Of a DNA stretch of 44,240 bases, positions 1 through 10,191 are shown piece by piece. The stretch is from NCBI GenBank assembly GCA_946639185.1, contig CAMPBR010000004.1, positions 1 through 44,240 on the forward strand. Direction: 5' to 3'. Both the position numbers and the translations under genes were made by a program. The stretch comes from an uncultured Mycoplasmatota bacterium (GTDB taxonomy: Bacteria; Bacillota_I; Bacilli_A; RF39; UBA660). How positions within the stretch are numbered: position 1 is the stretch's first letter; each line of letters begins with the position of its first letter. The notes under the pieces were generated by a model. It did no database searches. It had not been told where the DNA came from and saw nothing but the letters and a program-made list of their open reading frames with translations.

Positions 1-2535
1 AGTAAAGAATATATTACTAAAACTGTATCTGAATATGAAAATATGTTACTTGATAATATCAAGAACATAAAAGAAGATATAAATAATTTATCCATAATAT
101 TAGATGGTGAATATATATCTAAATTAGAAGATAATTTAAGCTTATTATTAAATAGTACTGATTATACTTCCATAAAAGAAAATTCTACTGTATCTATTCC
201 TAATCTACCAAAGAATAGTGGATCTTTAGCTTCTAAATTAAAAGAAGATATAAAGAAAAATATTGATTCTATAAAAGAATTAACTAATTTTCCTTTAGAT
301 AAACTATTAGATGATTATACTTATACTAGAGATTATTTAGAAATAATAATAGATATATTACTAAAACTAGATGAAAAGATAATGGATTATAAAATAAAAG
401 CTAATGCATATGAATTTGTAGATATATCTAAACTAGCCATTTCTTTAGTAAAGAATAATCCAGATATAAAAGAAGAATTAACTAATTATTTTAACGAAAT
501 AATGATAGATGAATATCAAGATACATCTGATCTTCAAGAAGAGTTTATAAGTTTAATAGCTAATCATAATACTTATATGGTAGGTGATATTAAACAATCT
601 ATTTATAGATTTAGAAATGCTAATCCTAATATATTTAAAAATAAATATTTAGAATATGCTAAAAAAAATGATGGTATAAAAATAGATTTAAATAAAAACT
701 TTAGAAGTAGAAGTGAAGTACTTGATAATATAAATAAAATATTTAATAGTGTTATGTCTTTATCATATGGTGGAGCCAATTACTTAGATTCCCATCAAAT
801 GGTATTTGGAAATACTAACTATAGTGAAAAGGGAAGTACCACTCAAGATTATAATCTAGAAATAAAAAATTATACTAAAGAGAAAGATTCTATTTATTCT
901 AAATATTCAAATGATGAAATAGAAGCTTTTATAATAGCTAAAGATATTAAAGAAAAAGTAGATTCTAAATATCAAATATTTGATAAGGATAGCCTAGAGT
1001 TTCACAATATAAACTATAGTGACTTCGTAATTCTACTTGATAGAAGTACTAAATTTAATTTATATAAAAAGATATTTGAATACTTAAACATCCCACTTAC
1101 TTTATTAAAAGATATTGATATTAGTGGATATGACGAAGTATACTTAATAAAAAATATATTAAAATTAATAGAATGTGTTAAAGATAATATAATTGATAAT
1201 TCGTTTAAATATTCATATATGAGTATAGCTAGAAGTTATTTATTTAGACTAAGTGATGAAGAAATATACTTAAGTATTACTAATAATAATTACAAAGATT
1301 CTATTATTATAGAAAAAATAAATAATATTATTAAAGATATAGATTTACTTGATTTAAAAAACCTAATTAAAAGAATAATATCTGAATTTGATTTTTACAA
1401 CAAGATGTTAAATGTAGATAGTATAGAAGAAAGAATGACGGTCTTAGAATATTTTGATTCGTTAACCGATACTTTAACTAGTCTAGATTATGATTATCAT
1501 ATGTTTATTAATTATTTAGATGATATAGTAAATGATAAAAGTAAAAAGATAGAAGTACCAGTATCAGTAGTATCTGAAAACAGTGTTAGAATTATGACTA
1601 TTCATAAATCTAAGGGTCTAGAATATCCTATATGTTATTATGCTGGAGTAGGAGCAAGTTTTAATATAAGAGATTTGACAGACAAGATTATGTTCGATAA
1701 TAAATATGGTATTATTGTTCCAAGTTTTAAAGAAGGATATATTGATACATTTATAAAATCTTTAGTAAAAAAGAAATATTATATAGAAGAAATATCAGAA
1801 AAAATTAGATTATTTTATGTAGCTTTAACTCGTTGTAAAGAAAAAATGATAGTAGTAGCTGATATTAAAGATGATGAAACAGTTGAATTAACAGATGCTT
1901 TTAAAGAAAATTATAGATCATTTTTAGATATATTAAATAGTGTTAGAGATAAATTAGAAGATTATATAACTATAGTTAATTTAGATAATATAAATATAAC
2001 TAAAGATTACTTATCTAAAGATATAATAAAAGTACTAAATATTGAAAATAAAGAAAAAATAGAAGTAAATGAATTTAGTATAGAAAACTCTTTAGTAGAA
2101 GATAGTCATTTTTCAAAAACAGTTTCTAAGTTAATTACTAAAGAAGAAAAAGATAATATGATGTTTGGTACTCTAATTCATGAACTATTTGAAATAGTAG
2201 ATTTTAAAAATCCTGATTTAGATAATTTAGAAGTAAATTCTAATTATAAAAAGTATATTACTAATTTCTTAAATCAAGATTTATTATCTAATGTAAAAGA
2301 AGCTAATATCTTAAAAGAATATGAATTTTATACTAAAGATAAACATGGTATTATTGATTTAATGTTAGAATATCCTGATCATATAGATGTAATTGATTAT
2401 AAATTGAAACACATAGATGATCCATTATATGTAGAACAATTATCTGGATATAAAGAATATATTGAATCTAAAACCAATAAAAATGTTAATATCTACTTAT
2501 ATTCAATAATCGATAATAAATTTAATAAATTATAA
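1..2535 (+). CDS. addA: ATP-dependent helicase/nuclease subunit A (AddA), C-terminal part; 5' truncated by window edge
   Basis: Frame open from base 1; UvrD-type motifs IMIDEYQDTSDLQ, MVGDIKQSIYRFRNANP, VRIMTIHKSKGLEYP, RLFYVALTRCKEK, then C-terminal nuclease motif GTLIHELFE...IDLMLEYPDHIDVIDYKLK. Confidence 0.9.
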   Translation, partial: SKEYITKTVSEYENMLLDNIKNIKEDINNLSIILDGEYISKLEDNLSLLLNSTDYTSIKENSTVSIPNLPKNSGSLASKLKEDIKKNIDSIKELTNFPLDKLLDDYTYTRDYLEIIIDILLKLDEKIMDYKIKANAYEFVDISKLAISLVKNNPDIKEELTNYFNEIMIDEYQDTSDLQEEFISLIANHNTYMVGDIKQSIYRFRNANPNIFKNKYLEYAKKNDGIKIDLNKNFRSRSEVLDNINKIFNSVMSLSYGGANYLDSHQMVFGNTNYSEKGSTTQDYNLEIKNYTKEKDSIYSKYSNDEIEAFIIAKDIKEKVDSKYQIFDKDSLEFHNINYSDFVILLDRSTKFNLYKKIFEYLNIPLTLLKDIDISGYDEVYLIKNILKLIECVKDNIIDNSFKYSYMSIARSYLFRLSDEEIYLSITNNNYKDSIIIEKINNIIKDIDLLDLKNLIKRIISEFDFYNKMLNVDSIEERMTVLEYFDSLTDTLTSLDYDYHMFINYLDDIVNDKSKKIEVPVSVVSENSVRIMTIHKSKGLEYPICYYAGVGASFNIRDLTDKIMFDNKYGIIVPSFKEGYIDTFIKSLVKKKYYIEEISEKIRLFYVALTRCKEKMIVVADIKDDETVELTDAFKENYRSFLDILNSVRDKLEDYITIVNLDNINITKDYLSKDIIKVLNIENKEKIEVNEFSIENSLVEDSHFSKTVSKLITKEEKDNMMFGTLIHELFEIVDFKNPDLDNLEVNSNYKKYITNFLNQDLLSNVKEANILKEYEFYTKDKHGIIDLMLEYPDHIDVIDYKLKHIDDPLYVEQLSGYKEYIESKTNKNVNIYLYSIIDNKFNKL

Positions 2536-2560
2536 GAAAGTTTAAAAACTTTCTTTTTTG
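2536..2560 (+). terminator. Rho-independent terminator after addA
   Basis: GAAAGTTTaaAAACTTTC followed by T-run. Confidence 0.75.
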
Positions 2561-2678
2561 TTTTCCAAAAAGTAAAAAAATATAAATAAACTTTTTGAAT
2601 ATTTATATTATTCAGTGGATTATTATAGTATTCTTAGTGGTTATAATCTTATTAAAATATTTTTTTGGCATTATTTTC

Positions 2679-2707
2679 TTGAAATGAAAAATAATGTATT
2701 ATATAAT
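2679..2707 (+). promoter_or_regulatory. sigma-A-like promoter for surface protein gene
   Basis: TTGAAA, 17 bp spacer, TATAAT. Confidence 0.65.
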
Positions 2708-2733
2708 TAAAGTATAAATAATAGGAGGATACT

Positions 2734-4431
2734 ATGAACAAGAAAAAAATCGTAGTATCAGTTCTAGGAATCTTAGGAATAGTACTAGCAACTATTGGAG
2801 TAACATACGCGTTCTTTAGTTATTCTAAAACTGGTACGATTGATAACACAATAACATCTGGGTCAATTAACTTTAAGTATACGGAAGGAAATAGAAAAAT
2901 TGAAATTGATGAATTAATGCCTATGACAGACGATCAAGGTAAAGCATTATCAAATTATTTTGACTTTGATATTAGTGCTAAAACATCAAGGACAGTAGAT
3001 ATTCCATATGATATAACTGTAAGAAAAGCTACAGGCGAAAATATACTTCCAGATAATATAATAAAAGTATATTTAACTAAAGTAGTAAATGGTGTAGAAG
3101 AAGATATATTATTAGATACAGCTGATCATTTAAATGGATATAGTAATTCAAAAATAAATATCCCAGCATCAGAAAAGTTATTATATACATCAAAAGTATC
3201 AGCAGGGGATACTAATTATTCTGTAAGCTATCGTTTAAGAATGTGGATTTCAACTAGTGCAAATTATATTGATCAAACAGGACAAACAGATCAATATCCA
3301 CTTGAAGGAAAATCATATTCCTTAACAGTAAACGTATATGGTGAAGGATTAGATATAGGAGAAAGTGGAGTAGCAACAAGACAAAACACTAATATAACAT
3401 CTATATCATTAGATAATACTAATCTAACACTAAATAATGGAGTATACACAGGAGAAGCTATAATGCCTGAAGGAGAAACATCAATGACAAAAACAATCGT
3501 AGTTGAAACTGAAAATCCTAATGCAACAGTAACGGCAGAGAAAGTTGAGTCTCCAACTTCAATGAATATAGAAAAAAGTAAAACAAAAAAACTATCAACA
3601 AGTGTACAACTAGAAAACCTAACAGTAGGAGAAAATAACTATATAATAACAGTAAGAGGAGAAGATAATAGAACTACTCATCAGTTTAATTTGAGTATAA
3701 CAGTAGAAGGTGCTGTTGTCAATCCGGTGTCTTTTGTAACAGATGACTGGGTAACAATACAAAAAGCAGTACAAAAAAATAATACAAGTGCCTATAATGT
3801 AGGTGATACACGAACTATTGAACTTGGAAATAATTTAGGAACACATACATTAAGAATTGCTAACAAAACAACATGCACAAATGGGGAAACTTCAGAAACA
3901 GCCTGTGGATTTGTAGTAGAATTTGCTGATATAATTGATAAAAAGGCAATGGGTAGTAATATTAATGTTAATGGATATCCAGGATCAAGTATAATGTATG
4001 ATTATGTAACTAATACTGTATACAATGCTTTACCAAGTGATTTGAAGGCTGTGATGTTAGATACAACTGTAATCTCATCACATGGAAAAGATGATGTGTG
4101 TGCTAATTGTCAAGGCAGAGATGCTAATAGTAACTATATAACACCTAATCAAAAAATTTATTTGCTAGATTGGCAAGAGGTGTTTAATACAAATACTGAT
4201 AGTAATACAGCGTTTGGAACTACAAGGCAGTTGGATTATTATGCAAACAATAATAATAGTAAGTTGAAATATTATAGTGAATCTGGTGAGAATGTGACTA
4301 CTGAATGGTGGTTAAGATCTGCTAATAGTTATGATTATTCATATTTTGGTATTGTTAGTACATCAGGCATTTATAATAACAGAGATGCTTATAAGATAAA
4401 TGGTGTCTCTCCAGCATTTAGAATTGGATAG
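2734..4431 (+). CDS. Secreted/surface protein: TasA/CalY-like N-terminal segment, cadherin-like beta-sandwich, C-terminal DUF6273-like domain
   Basis: RBS AGGAGG; N-term MNKKKIVVSVLGILGIVLATIGVTYAFFSYSKTGTIDNTITSG; C-term TEWWLRSANSYDYSYFG...GVSPAFRIG. Confidence 0.7.
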   Translation: MNKKKIVVSVLGILGIVLATIGVTYAFFSYSKTGTIDNTITSGSINFKYTEGNRKIEIDELMPMTDDQGKALSNYFDFDISAKTSRTVDIPYDITVRKATGENILPDNIIKVYLTKVVNGVEEDILLDTADHLNGYSNSKINIPASEKLLYTSKVSAGDTNYSVSYRLRMWISTSANYIDQTGQTDQYPLEGKSYSLTVNVYGEGLDIGESGVATRQNTNITSISLDNTNLTLNNGVYTGEAIMPEGETSMTKTIVVETENPNATVTAEKVESPTSMNIEKSKTKKLSTSVQLENLTVGENNYIITVRGEDNRTTHQFNLSITVEGAVVNPVSFVTDDWVTIQKAVQKNNTSAYNVGDTRTIELGNNLGTHTLRIANKTTCTNGETSETACGFVVEFADIIDKKAMGSNINVNGYPGSSIMYDYVTNTVYNALPSDLKAVMLDTTVISSHGKDDVCANCQGRDANSNYITPNQKIYLLDWQEVFNTNTDSNTAFGTTRQLDYYANNNNSKLKYYSESGENVTTEWWLRSANSYDYSYFGIVSTSGIYNNRDAYKINGVSPAFRIG

Positions 4432-4437
4432 TACATA

Positions 4438-4468
4438 AAAGAATAATTGACTGTCAATTATTCTTTTT
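4438..4468 (+). terminator. Rho-independent terminator
   Basis: AAGAATAATTGactgTCAATTATTCTTTTTT. Confidence 0.8.
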
Positions 4469-4531
4469 TCGTTTTATTATGTATCTATTTTTAGAAATAT
4501 GATATATTATAATGTATAGAGAGGTGTTTTT

Positions 4532-5680
4532 ATGTTTAAGAAAAATAAAGATACTAATGTTGATTATACTAAATTAAATGAAGGCATTAGAATAGGCGTA
4601 GATATATTAAAGATTATGTTAGTTTTAGCTATTGTATCTTTAGTCTTTGTATCTAGTAAACTATTAATTGATTGGAAAATACTTCCTTTTATAAAAACAT
4701 TTTTGAAAATTTTATCTCCATTATTTATCGGAATAGTACTTGCTTGGTTATTTGATCCTTTAGTAACTAGACTTCAAAAAAAAGGTGTTAGTCGCGTACT
4801 TGGATCACTGTTTGTATATGTGGTATTAATATTATTCATATATTTATTGTGCCGATTGATGGTTCCATCTATTGCTAATCAGTTAGAAGATTTAGGGAAA
4901 AACGTACCAGATTTTGTTAATTATTTAAAGAAGAATATTGATTCATTCTTCGATACTATTGGATCTGGTAGTGATTTTGATTATGATAGTGTTAAAGATG
5001 CTTTATATAATGGAATTAATAATGTTAGTAATTCGTTAACTGTTGATTTACCAGGTAAGATTGTATCAATTACTACAGGAATAGTAGCTGGAGGAGTAAA
5101 TTTACTTTTAGGTATGTTTGTAGGACTTTATATGCTTTTTGATTTTGATAGTGTTAAAGATCATATTCATAGCTTAGTACCTAAAAAATATAAAAAAGAT
5201 ACATTTGAATTAATGGGAAGATTAAATAGTAATCTAAAAAGTTATGTACAAGGAACATTACTTATTATGGGTATATTATTTGTAATCCAATCTATATCTT
5301 TATCAATAGCTGGTTTAAAAGCCCCATTAGTATTTGGCTTATTTTGTGCACTTACAGATATTATTCCATATATTGGGCCATATATTGGCGGAATACCTGC
5401 TGTACTTGTAGGATTATCAATGAGTCCAACAACTGGTATATTTGTTCTCATTGCTGTAGTTGTATCTCAATCAATTGAAAATTATTTCCTACAACCAGTA
5501 GTTATGGGTAAGACAATGCGCTTGCATCCAGTAACTATTATGATTGGATTATTAGTATTTAATCATTTCTTTGGAATAATAGGAATGGTACTTGCAACAC
5601 CAACAATTTCAATATTAAAAACAATATTTAATTTCTTTAATGAAAAATATAAATTTATGGATAAAATTAAAGAGTATTAG
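4532..5680 (+). CDS. AI-2E family transporter (UPF0118/PerM/YtvI-like)
   Basis: Multiple TM segments, ALTDIIPYIGPYIGGIPAVLVGL and SQSIENYFLQPVVMGKTMRLHPVTIMIGLLVF motifs. Confidence 0.85.
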   Translation: MFKKNKDTNVDYTKLNEGIRIGVDILKIMLVLAIVSLVFVSSKLLIDWKILPFIKTFLKILSPLFIGIVLAWLFDPLVTRLQKKGVSRVLGSLFVYVVLILFIYLLCRLMVPSIANQLEDLGKNVPDFVNYLKKNIDSFFDTIGSGSDFDYDSVKDALYNGINNVSNSLTVDLPGKIVSITTGIVAGGVNLLLGMFVGLYMLFDFDSVKDHIHSLVPKKYKKDTFELMGRLNSNLKSYVQGTLLIMGILFVIQSISLSIAGLKAPLVFGLFCALTDIIPYIGPYIGGIPAVLVGLSMSPTTGIFVLIAVVVSQSIENYFLQPVVMGKTMRLHPVTIMIGLLVFNHFFGIIGMVLATPTISILKTIFNFFNEKYKFMDKIKEY

Positions 5681-5730
5681 AAAAGCATAATTTTGCTTTT
5701 CTTTTTTTACTAAAAAACTATAACTTTCAA

Positions 5731-5759
5731 TTGATTATTTAATAAAAAAATGCTAAAAT
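5731..5759 (+). promoter_or_regulatory. Promoter of T-box leader
   Basis: TTGATT, 17 bp spacer, TAAAAT. Confidence 0.5.
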
Positions 5760-5765
5760 AAGAGT

Positions 5766-5960
5766 GTTGAAAAAATTATATAAGATGTTGATTAAAGATG
5801 AGTACTAATTGGTTATATTTTAGAGAGAATCTGGTTGGTGAAAAGATTTTTATTAAGATTAGGAAGCTACTTTATGAGTCTTACGGTAATACCGTTATCA
5901 GAAATTAAGGCCTTGTTAGGATGGTACCGTGCAATAAGCACTCCTAGCGTGGTCTTTTTA
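5766..5960 (+). ncRNA. T-box leader, probably tRNA-Ala specific
   Basis: Stem I elements AGAGAGAATCTGGTTGGTGAAAAG, candidate specifier GCT (5866-5868) in GAAGCTAC, stem III ACGGTAATACCGT, antiterminator TAGGA-TGGTACC-GTGC aataa GCAC-TCCTA with the UGGU bulge, alternative terminator ending GGTCTTTTT; lies ahead of alaS operon. Confidence 0.88.
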
Positions 5961-5981
5961 TGTCTAAAAGAGAGGGATATT

Positions 5982-6506
5982 ATGGAAATCTATTTAGTAT
6001 GTGGTAAAGCACAATCTGGTAAAAATACAGCTAGTGGTATGATGAAAAATTATTTAGAAAATAAAAATCTTCGTGTATGCGAAATAGGAATTACTAGAAC
6101 TATTAAGGGTTACGCAAAAGATTATTTTGGCTGGGATGGTAATGAAGATTCTAAACCTAGAAAATTGTTGCAGGATTTAGGTAATACTATTAGAGAAAAA
6201 GATAAATATTTTCATATTAATAGATTATGTGAAGATATTGATAATTTAAAAAATCATTTCGATGTGTTTATCGTTAATGATATTAGACTCCCTTTAGAGA
6301 TAGAAGAAATCAAAAAAAGATTTTCTTGTGTATTAGCAATTGGAATAGAAATGGAAAACTACGTAAGTCCATTAAATAGTGATGAAGCCAGTGATATAAC
6401 TGAGCACGCTTTAGAAAACTATGATAACTTTGATTTTAAGATTATAAATAAAAATATGGAAGATTTAAAACAAGATGTAATTAACATTCTTGAAGGAGGT
6501 AAATAA
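5982..6506 (+). CDS. P-loop deoxynucleoside monophosphate kinase-like / adenylate kinase-like protein
   Basis: MEIYLVCGKAQSGKNTASGMM (Walker A); start placed after T-box at ATG 5982 with AGAGGGA upstream; the 5835 ORF start lies inside the T-box. Confidence 0.6.
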   Translation: MEIYLVCGKAQSGKNTASGMMKNYLENKNLRVCEIGITRTIKGYAKDYFGWDGNEDSKPRKLLQDLGNTIREKDKYFHINRLCEDIDNLKNHFDVFIVNDIRLPLEIEEIKKRFSCVLAIGIEMENYVSPLNSDEASDITEHALENYDNFDFKIINKNMEDLKQDVINILEGGK

Positions 6507-6507
6507 C

Positions 6508-9183
6508 ATGAGATATATGACTTCAACTGAAATTAGAAATATGTGGTATAAGTTCTTTGAAAGCAAAGGACATAAAAAATTAGAAAGTGCACCATTAGTA
6601 CCTATTAATGATGATTCACTTCTTTGGATAAACGCAGGAGTTACTCCACTTAAGAAATATTTTGACGGATCTGAAGTACCTGAATCACGTAGACTTTGTA
6701 GTGTACAAAAATGTATTCGTACTAACGATATAGAAAACGTAGGTAGAACAGCTCGTCACCAAACATTTTTTGAAATGATGGGAAATTTCTCAGTAGGCGA
6801 TTATTTTAAATATGAAGCTATTGAATTTTCTTGGGAATTACTTACAAGCGAAGAATGGTTTGCTATTCCAAAAGAAAAATTATATGTTACTGTTTATACA
6901 GATGATCAAGATGCATATGATAAATGGGTTAGTGTTGGTATGATTGAAGACCATATCGTTAGACTTGATGGAAACTTTTGGGAAATAGGTGAAGGACCAT
7001 GTGGACCAGATTCAGAACTTTTCTATGATAGAGGAGAAAAATATGATCCAGAAGGAAATGCCTTAGAATTATTTAAAGCAGATGAAGATCAAGATAGATA
7101 TGTAGAAATTTGGAATAATGTATTTAGTCAATTTAATTCTAAAGAGGGAGTTGATCGAAAAGATTATAAAGAACTTCCTAGTAAGAATATCGATACTGGA
7201 GCCGGACTTGAAAGATGGGCTTGTATTTTCCAAAATGTTGATTCTAACTTTGACACTGATTTATTTACCCCTTTAATCAAACAAATAGAAGATTTAAGTG
7301 GTGTTTTATATAATGGTGGGCTTGAATTTAAAGTTATAGCTGATCATATTAGAGCTATTACAATGGCTTTATCAGATGGTGCCATGTTCGAAAATGTTGG
7401 ACGCGGTTATGTACTTCGTAGACTTTTAAGAAGAAGCGTTAGAATGGGTAAAAAGCTAGGATTAAATGCTCCATTTATGTATAAAATGGTTTCTACTGTT
7501 GTAGATATAATGGGTGAAAGTTATCCATCTTTGAGAGAAACAAGAGCAGTTGTTGAAACACTTGTTTTAAATGAAGAAGAATTATTCCATAAAACTTTAG
7601 CTAGTGGAGAAAGAAGATTACTAGAGCTTATGGAAGAATCTGAAAATAAATTTATTCCTGGTTCTGAAGTATTTAAACTATATGATACATATGGCTTCCC
7701 ATACGAATTAACTTTAGAATACTTAAAAGAAAAAGGATTTACAACTTCACGTAGTGAATTTAATTCATATATGGAAGAACAAAAGAAACTTGCTAAGCAA
7801 AATCGTAAACAAGATAGTAATATGAATATTCAAAATGAAGAACTATTAAACTTTAAAGAAAATAGTGAATTTATATATGGTGAAGATTCTCTTAAAGCAA
7901 AAGTAATTGGCCTATTTGATGGAGAAAAATTTGTTGATAAATTAGATAAAACTGGATACGTGGTATTAGATAAAACATGCTTCTACCAAGAATCTGGTGG
8001 TCAAGTATCTGATACTGGAATGCTTACTTCATCTAACTTTAAAGCACGTGTATTAGATGTTAAAAAGGCACCTAATGGTCAACCATTACATGAAATAAAA
8101 GTACTTGATGGAGTTGTTTCATTAAATGATGGAGTTACATGTAATATTGATATTGATAGAAGAAGAAAAATAGAAGTAAACCATTCTAGTGTTCACTTAA
8201 CTCAATATGCTTTAAGAACATATATTTCTGATACCATTAAACAAGCAGGAAGTTATGTTGATGAATTTGGATATCGTTTTGATTTTACTTATACTGGTAA
8301 AATATTAGATGATGTTATTATTGAAATAGAAGATTTTATTAATGGTTATGTTAAACAAAATATTGAAACTAATACTGAAATAATGAGTTTAGAAGAAGCA
8401 AAGAAAACTGGCGCTATGGCATTATTCTCAGAAAAATATGGAGATACAGTAAGAGTTGTTACTATTGGAGATTCTAAAGAATTATGTGGTGGTACACATA
8501 TTAAAAATACTAGTGAAATTAAGAAATTAGCTATTGTTAAAGTAGAATCTAAAGGAAGTAATGTTTACCGTATTGAAGGTGTAACTAATGATATGGTAGA
8601 AGATAGATTATTAGAAGCTATTAAGCCATATAATGATGAAAAAATTAAACTATTAATGAAAGCTAGAAATATTATTAGTTTAGCAAAACAAGAAGGTATT
8701 AGTTTAAATTTTGATATCGAAATTGATAATAAAGAACCATTAGGATATAAAGATATTATTAATGAAAAGAATGAACTTGAATATACTCAAGATGAAGTTA
8801 AGAATTTAGAAAAAGAATATAAACAAGAAAAATCTAAACTAGCTTTAAATGATTTATCAGTTTATGAAAAAGATATCAAAGAAAAAGATGATTATAAATA
8901 TTTAATTACTAAAGTTAATAATATTGATACAAATGTTTTAAAAGATATCTGTGATACATTAGTTAATAAAATGGGTAGAGGTTATATATTAATAGCTAAT
9001 GTTAAAGATAATAATGTAAGTTATATAGCTAGAAGTAATATGGATACTAAAAAAGCTGGAGATATCTTAAAAGATGTTGTTACTAAATTAAATGGTAAGG
9101 GTGGAGGAAGTCCTACTTTTGCGCAAGGTGGATCACAATTATCAGATAATTTAGATGAAGTATTAAATAGTATTGAGGACTAA
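6508..9183 (+). CDS. alaS: Alanine--tRNA ligase
   Basis: MTSTEIRNMWYKFFESKGHKKLESAPLVP, WINAGVTPLKKYFDG, SVQKCIRTNDIENVG, ELCGGTHIKNTSEI; start at ATG 6508 after GGAGG. Confidence 0.97.
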   Translation: MRYMTSTEIRNMWYKFFESKGHKKLESAPLVPINDDSLLWINAGVTPLKKYFDGSEVPESRRLCSVQKCIRTNDIENVGRTARHQTFFEMMGNFSVGDYFKYEAIEFSWELLTSEEWFAIPKEKLYVTVYTDDQDAYDKWVSVGMIEDHIVRLDGNFWEIGEGPCGPDSELFYDRGEKYDPEGNALELFKADEDQDRYVEIWNNVFSQFNSKEGVDRKDYKELPSKNIDTGAGLERWACIFQNVDSNFDTDLFTPLIKQIEDLSGVLYNGGLEFKVIADHIRAITMALSDGAMFENVGRGYVLRRLLRRSVRMGKKLGLNAPFMYKMVSTVVDIMGESYPSLRETRAVVETLVLNEEELFHKTLASGERRLLELMEESENKFIPGSEVFKLYDTYGFPYELTLEYLKEKGFTTSRSEFNSYMEEQKKLAKQNRKQDSNMNIQNEELLNFKENSEFIYGEDSLKAKVIGLFDGEKFVDKLDKTGYVVLDKTCFYQESGGQVSDTGMLTSSNFKARVLDVKKAPNGQPLHEIKVLDGVVSLNDGVTCNIDIDRRRKIEVNHSSVHLTQYALRTYISDTIKQAGSYVDEFGYRFDFTYTGKILDDVIIEIEDFINGYVKQNIETNTEIMSLEEAKKTGAMALFSEKYGDTVRVVTIGDSKELCGGTHIKNTSEIKKLAIVKVESKGSNVYRIEGVTNDMVEDRLLEAIKPYNDEKIKLLMKARNIISLAKQEGISLNFDIEIDNKEPLGYKDIINEKNELEYTQDEVKNLEKEYKQEKSKLALNDLSVYEKDIKEKDDYKYLITKVNNIDTNVLKDICDTLVNKMGRGYILIANVKDNNVSYIARSNMDTKKAGDILKDVVTKLNGKGGGSPTFAQGGSQLSDNLDEVLNSIED

Positions 9184-9185
9184 TA

Positions 9186-10109
9186 ATGAATAATTATTTA
9201 GTAGTTACAAATGATAAAATTACTTTAGATGAGAAAATAAACGAATTAAATAAAGATAAAGTATCAGAAGTAGTCTTCTATGATTTAATAGAAACTAATA
9301 TCGAAAAATTAATAGAAGACTTAGATACTATTAATTTTTTATCTAATAAAAAGATAATTGTTGGTACTAATGCTTTCTTTTTATCAAGTGATAAAACAAA
9401 ATCAAACATTGTCCATAATACTGATCTTTTAGAAAAGTATTTAGATAATCCTAGTGATAATATATTGATACTTGTTACTGATAATATTGATAAAAGAAAG
9501 AAATTAACTTCTAATATTTTAAAAAAATGTGAACTTATTGAAGAAATAACAGATATTAATTCATTGATTAAGAAAAGATTAGAAGATTATAAAATGGATA
9601 GTAGAGCTACTTCTAAATTAATAGAATTTTGTGGTAATGATCATGAAAGAATATTTAATGAGTTAGAAAAACTTAAATTATATAAATTAGATAGTAAAGA
9701 AATAACTATATCTGATATAGAAGAAATAGTTACTCCTACATTAGATGATAATATATTTCACTTTGTAGATAGTATTTTATCAGGAAATAAAGAATATGCT
9801 TTTAAGTTATATCATAATTTCTTATTACATGGGGAACAAGTAGTTCATATGCTTATTTTAATTTCAAATAAAGTAAGACTTATATATCAAGTTAAAGTTC
9901 TTTCTAATAAAGGAAATAGTGATTCAAATATTTCTAAGCTTTTAAAAGTACATGAATATCCTGTTAAACTAGCTCGTGAAGCAGGATATAAGTATTCTGA
10001 ACAACACTTACTTGAAATACTTGAAAAATTAGCTAAACTTGATTTAGAAATTAAAAGTGGTGAAACAATTGGAGAAGTAGAATTTGAAACACTACTTGCT
10101 AGTATATAG
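9186..10109 (+). CDS. holA: DNA polymerase III subunit delta
   Basis: Size and HolA-like architecture (FLSNKKIIVGTNAFFLS, CGNDHERIFNELEKLKLY, FHFVDSILSGNKEYAFKLYHNFL). Confidence 0.75.
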   Translation: MNNYLVVTNDKITLDEKINELNKDKVSEVVFYDLIETNIEKLIEDLDTINFLSNKKIIVGTNAFFLSSDKTKSNIVHNTDLLEKYLDNPSDNILILVTDNIDKRKKLTSNILKKCELIEEITDINSLIKKRLEDYKMDSRATSKLIEFCGNDHERIFNELEKLKLYKLDSKEITISDIEEIVTPTLDDNIFHFVDSILSGNKEYAFKLYHNFLLHGEQVVHMLILISNKVRLIYQVKVLSNKGNSDSNISKLLKVHEYPVKLAREAGYKYSEQHLLEILEKLAKLDLEIKSGETIGEVEFETLLASI

Positions 10110-10130
10110 AGGTTTTATACCTCTTTTTTT
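10109..10130 (+). terminator. Rho-independent terminator
   Basis: GAGGTtttatACCTC TTTTTTT. Confidence 0.7.
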
Positions 10131-10191
10131 ATTAATCTTTTCATTTTTATTATTTTGTGGTATAATATACACAATTTGTAGGGGAACAATT

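Noticed and set aside
5835-5981. N-terminal 49 codons of ORF 5835..6506
   Set aside because: This stretch is T-box leader RNA; the translation start with RBS is ATG 5982.
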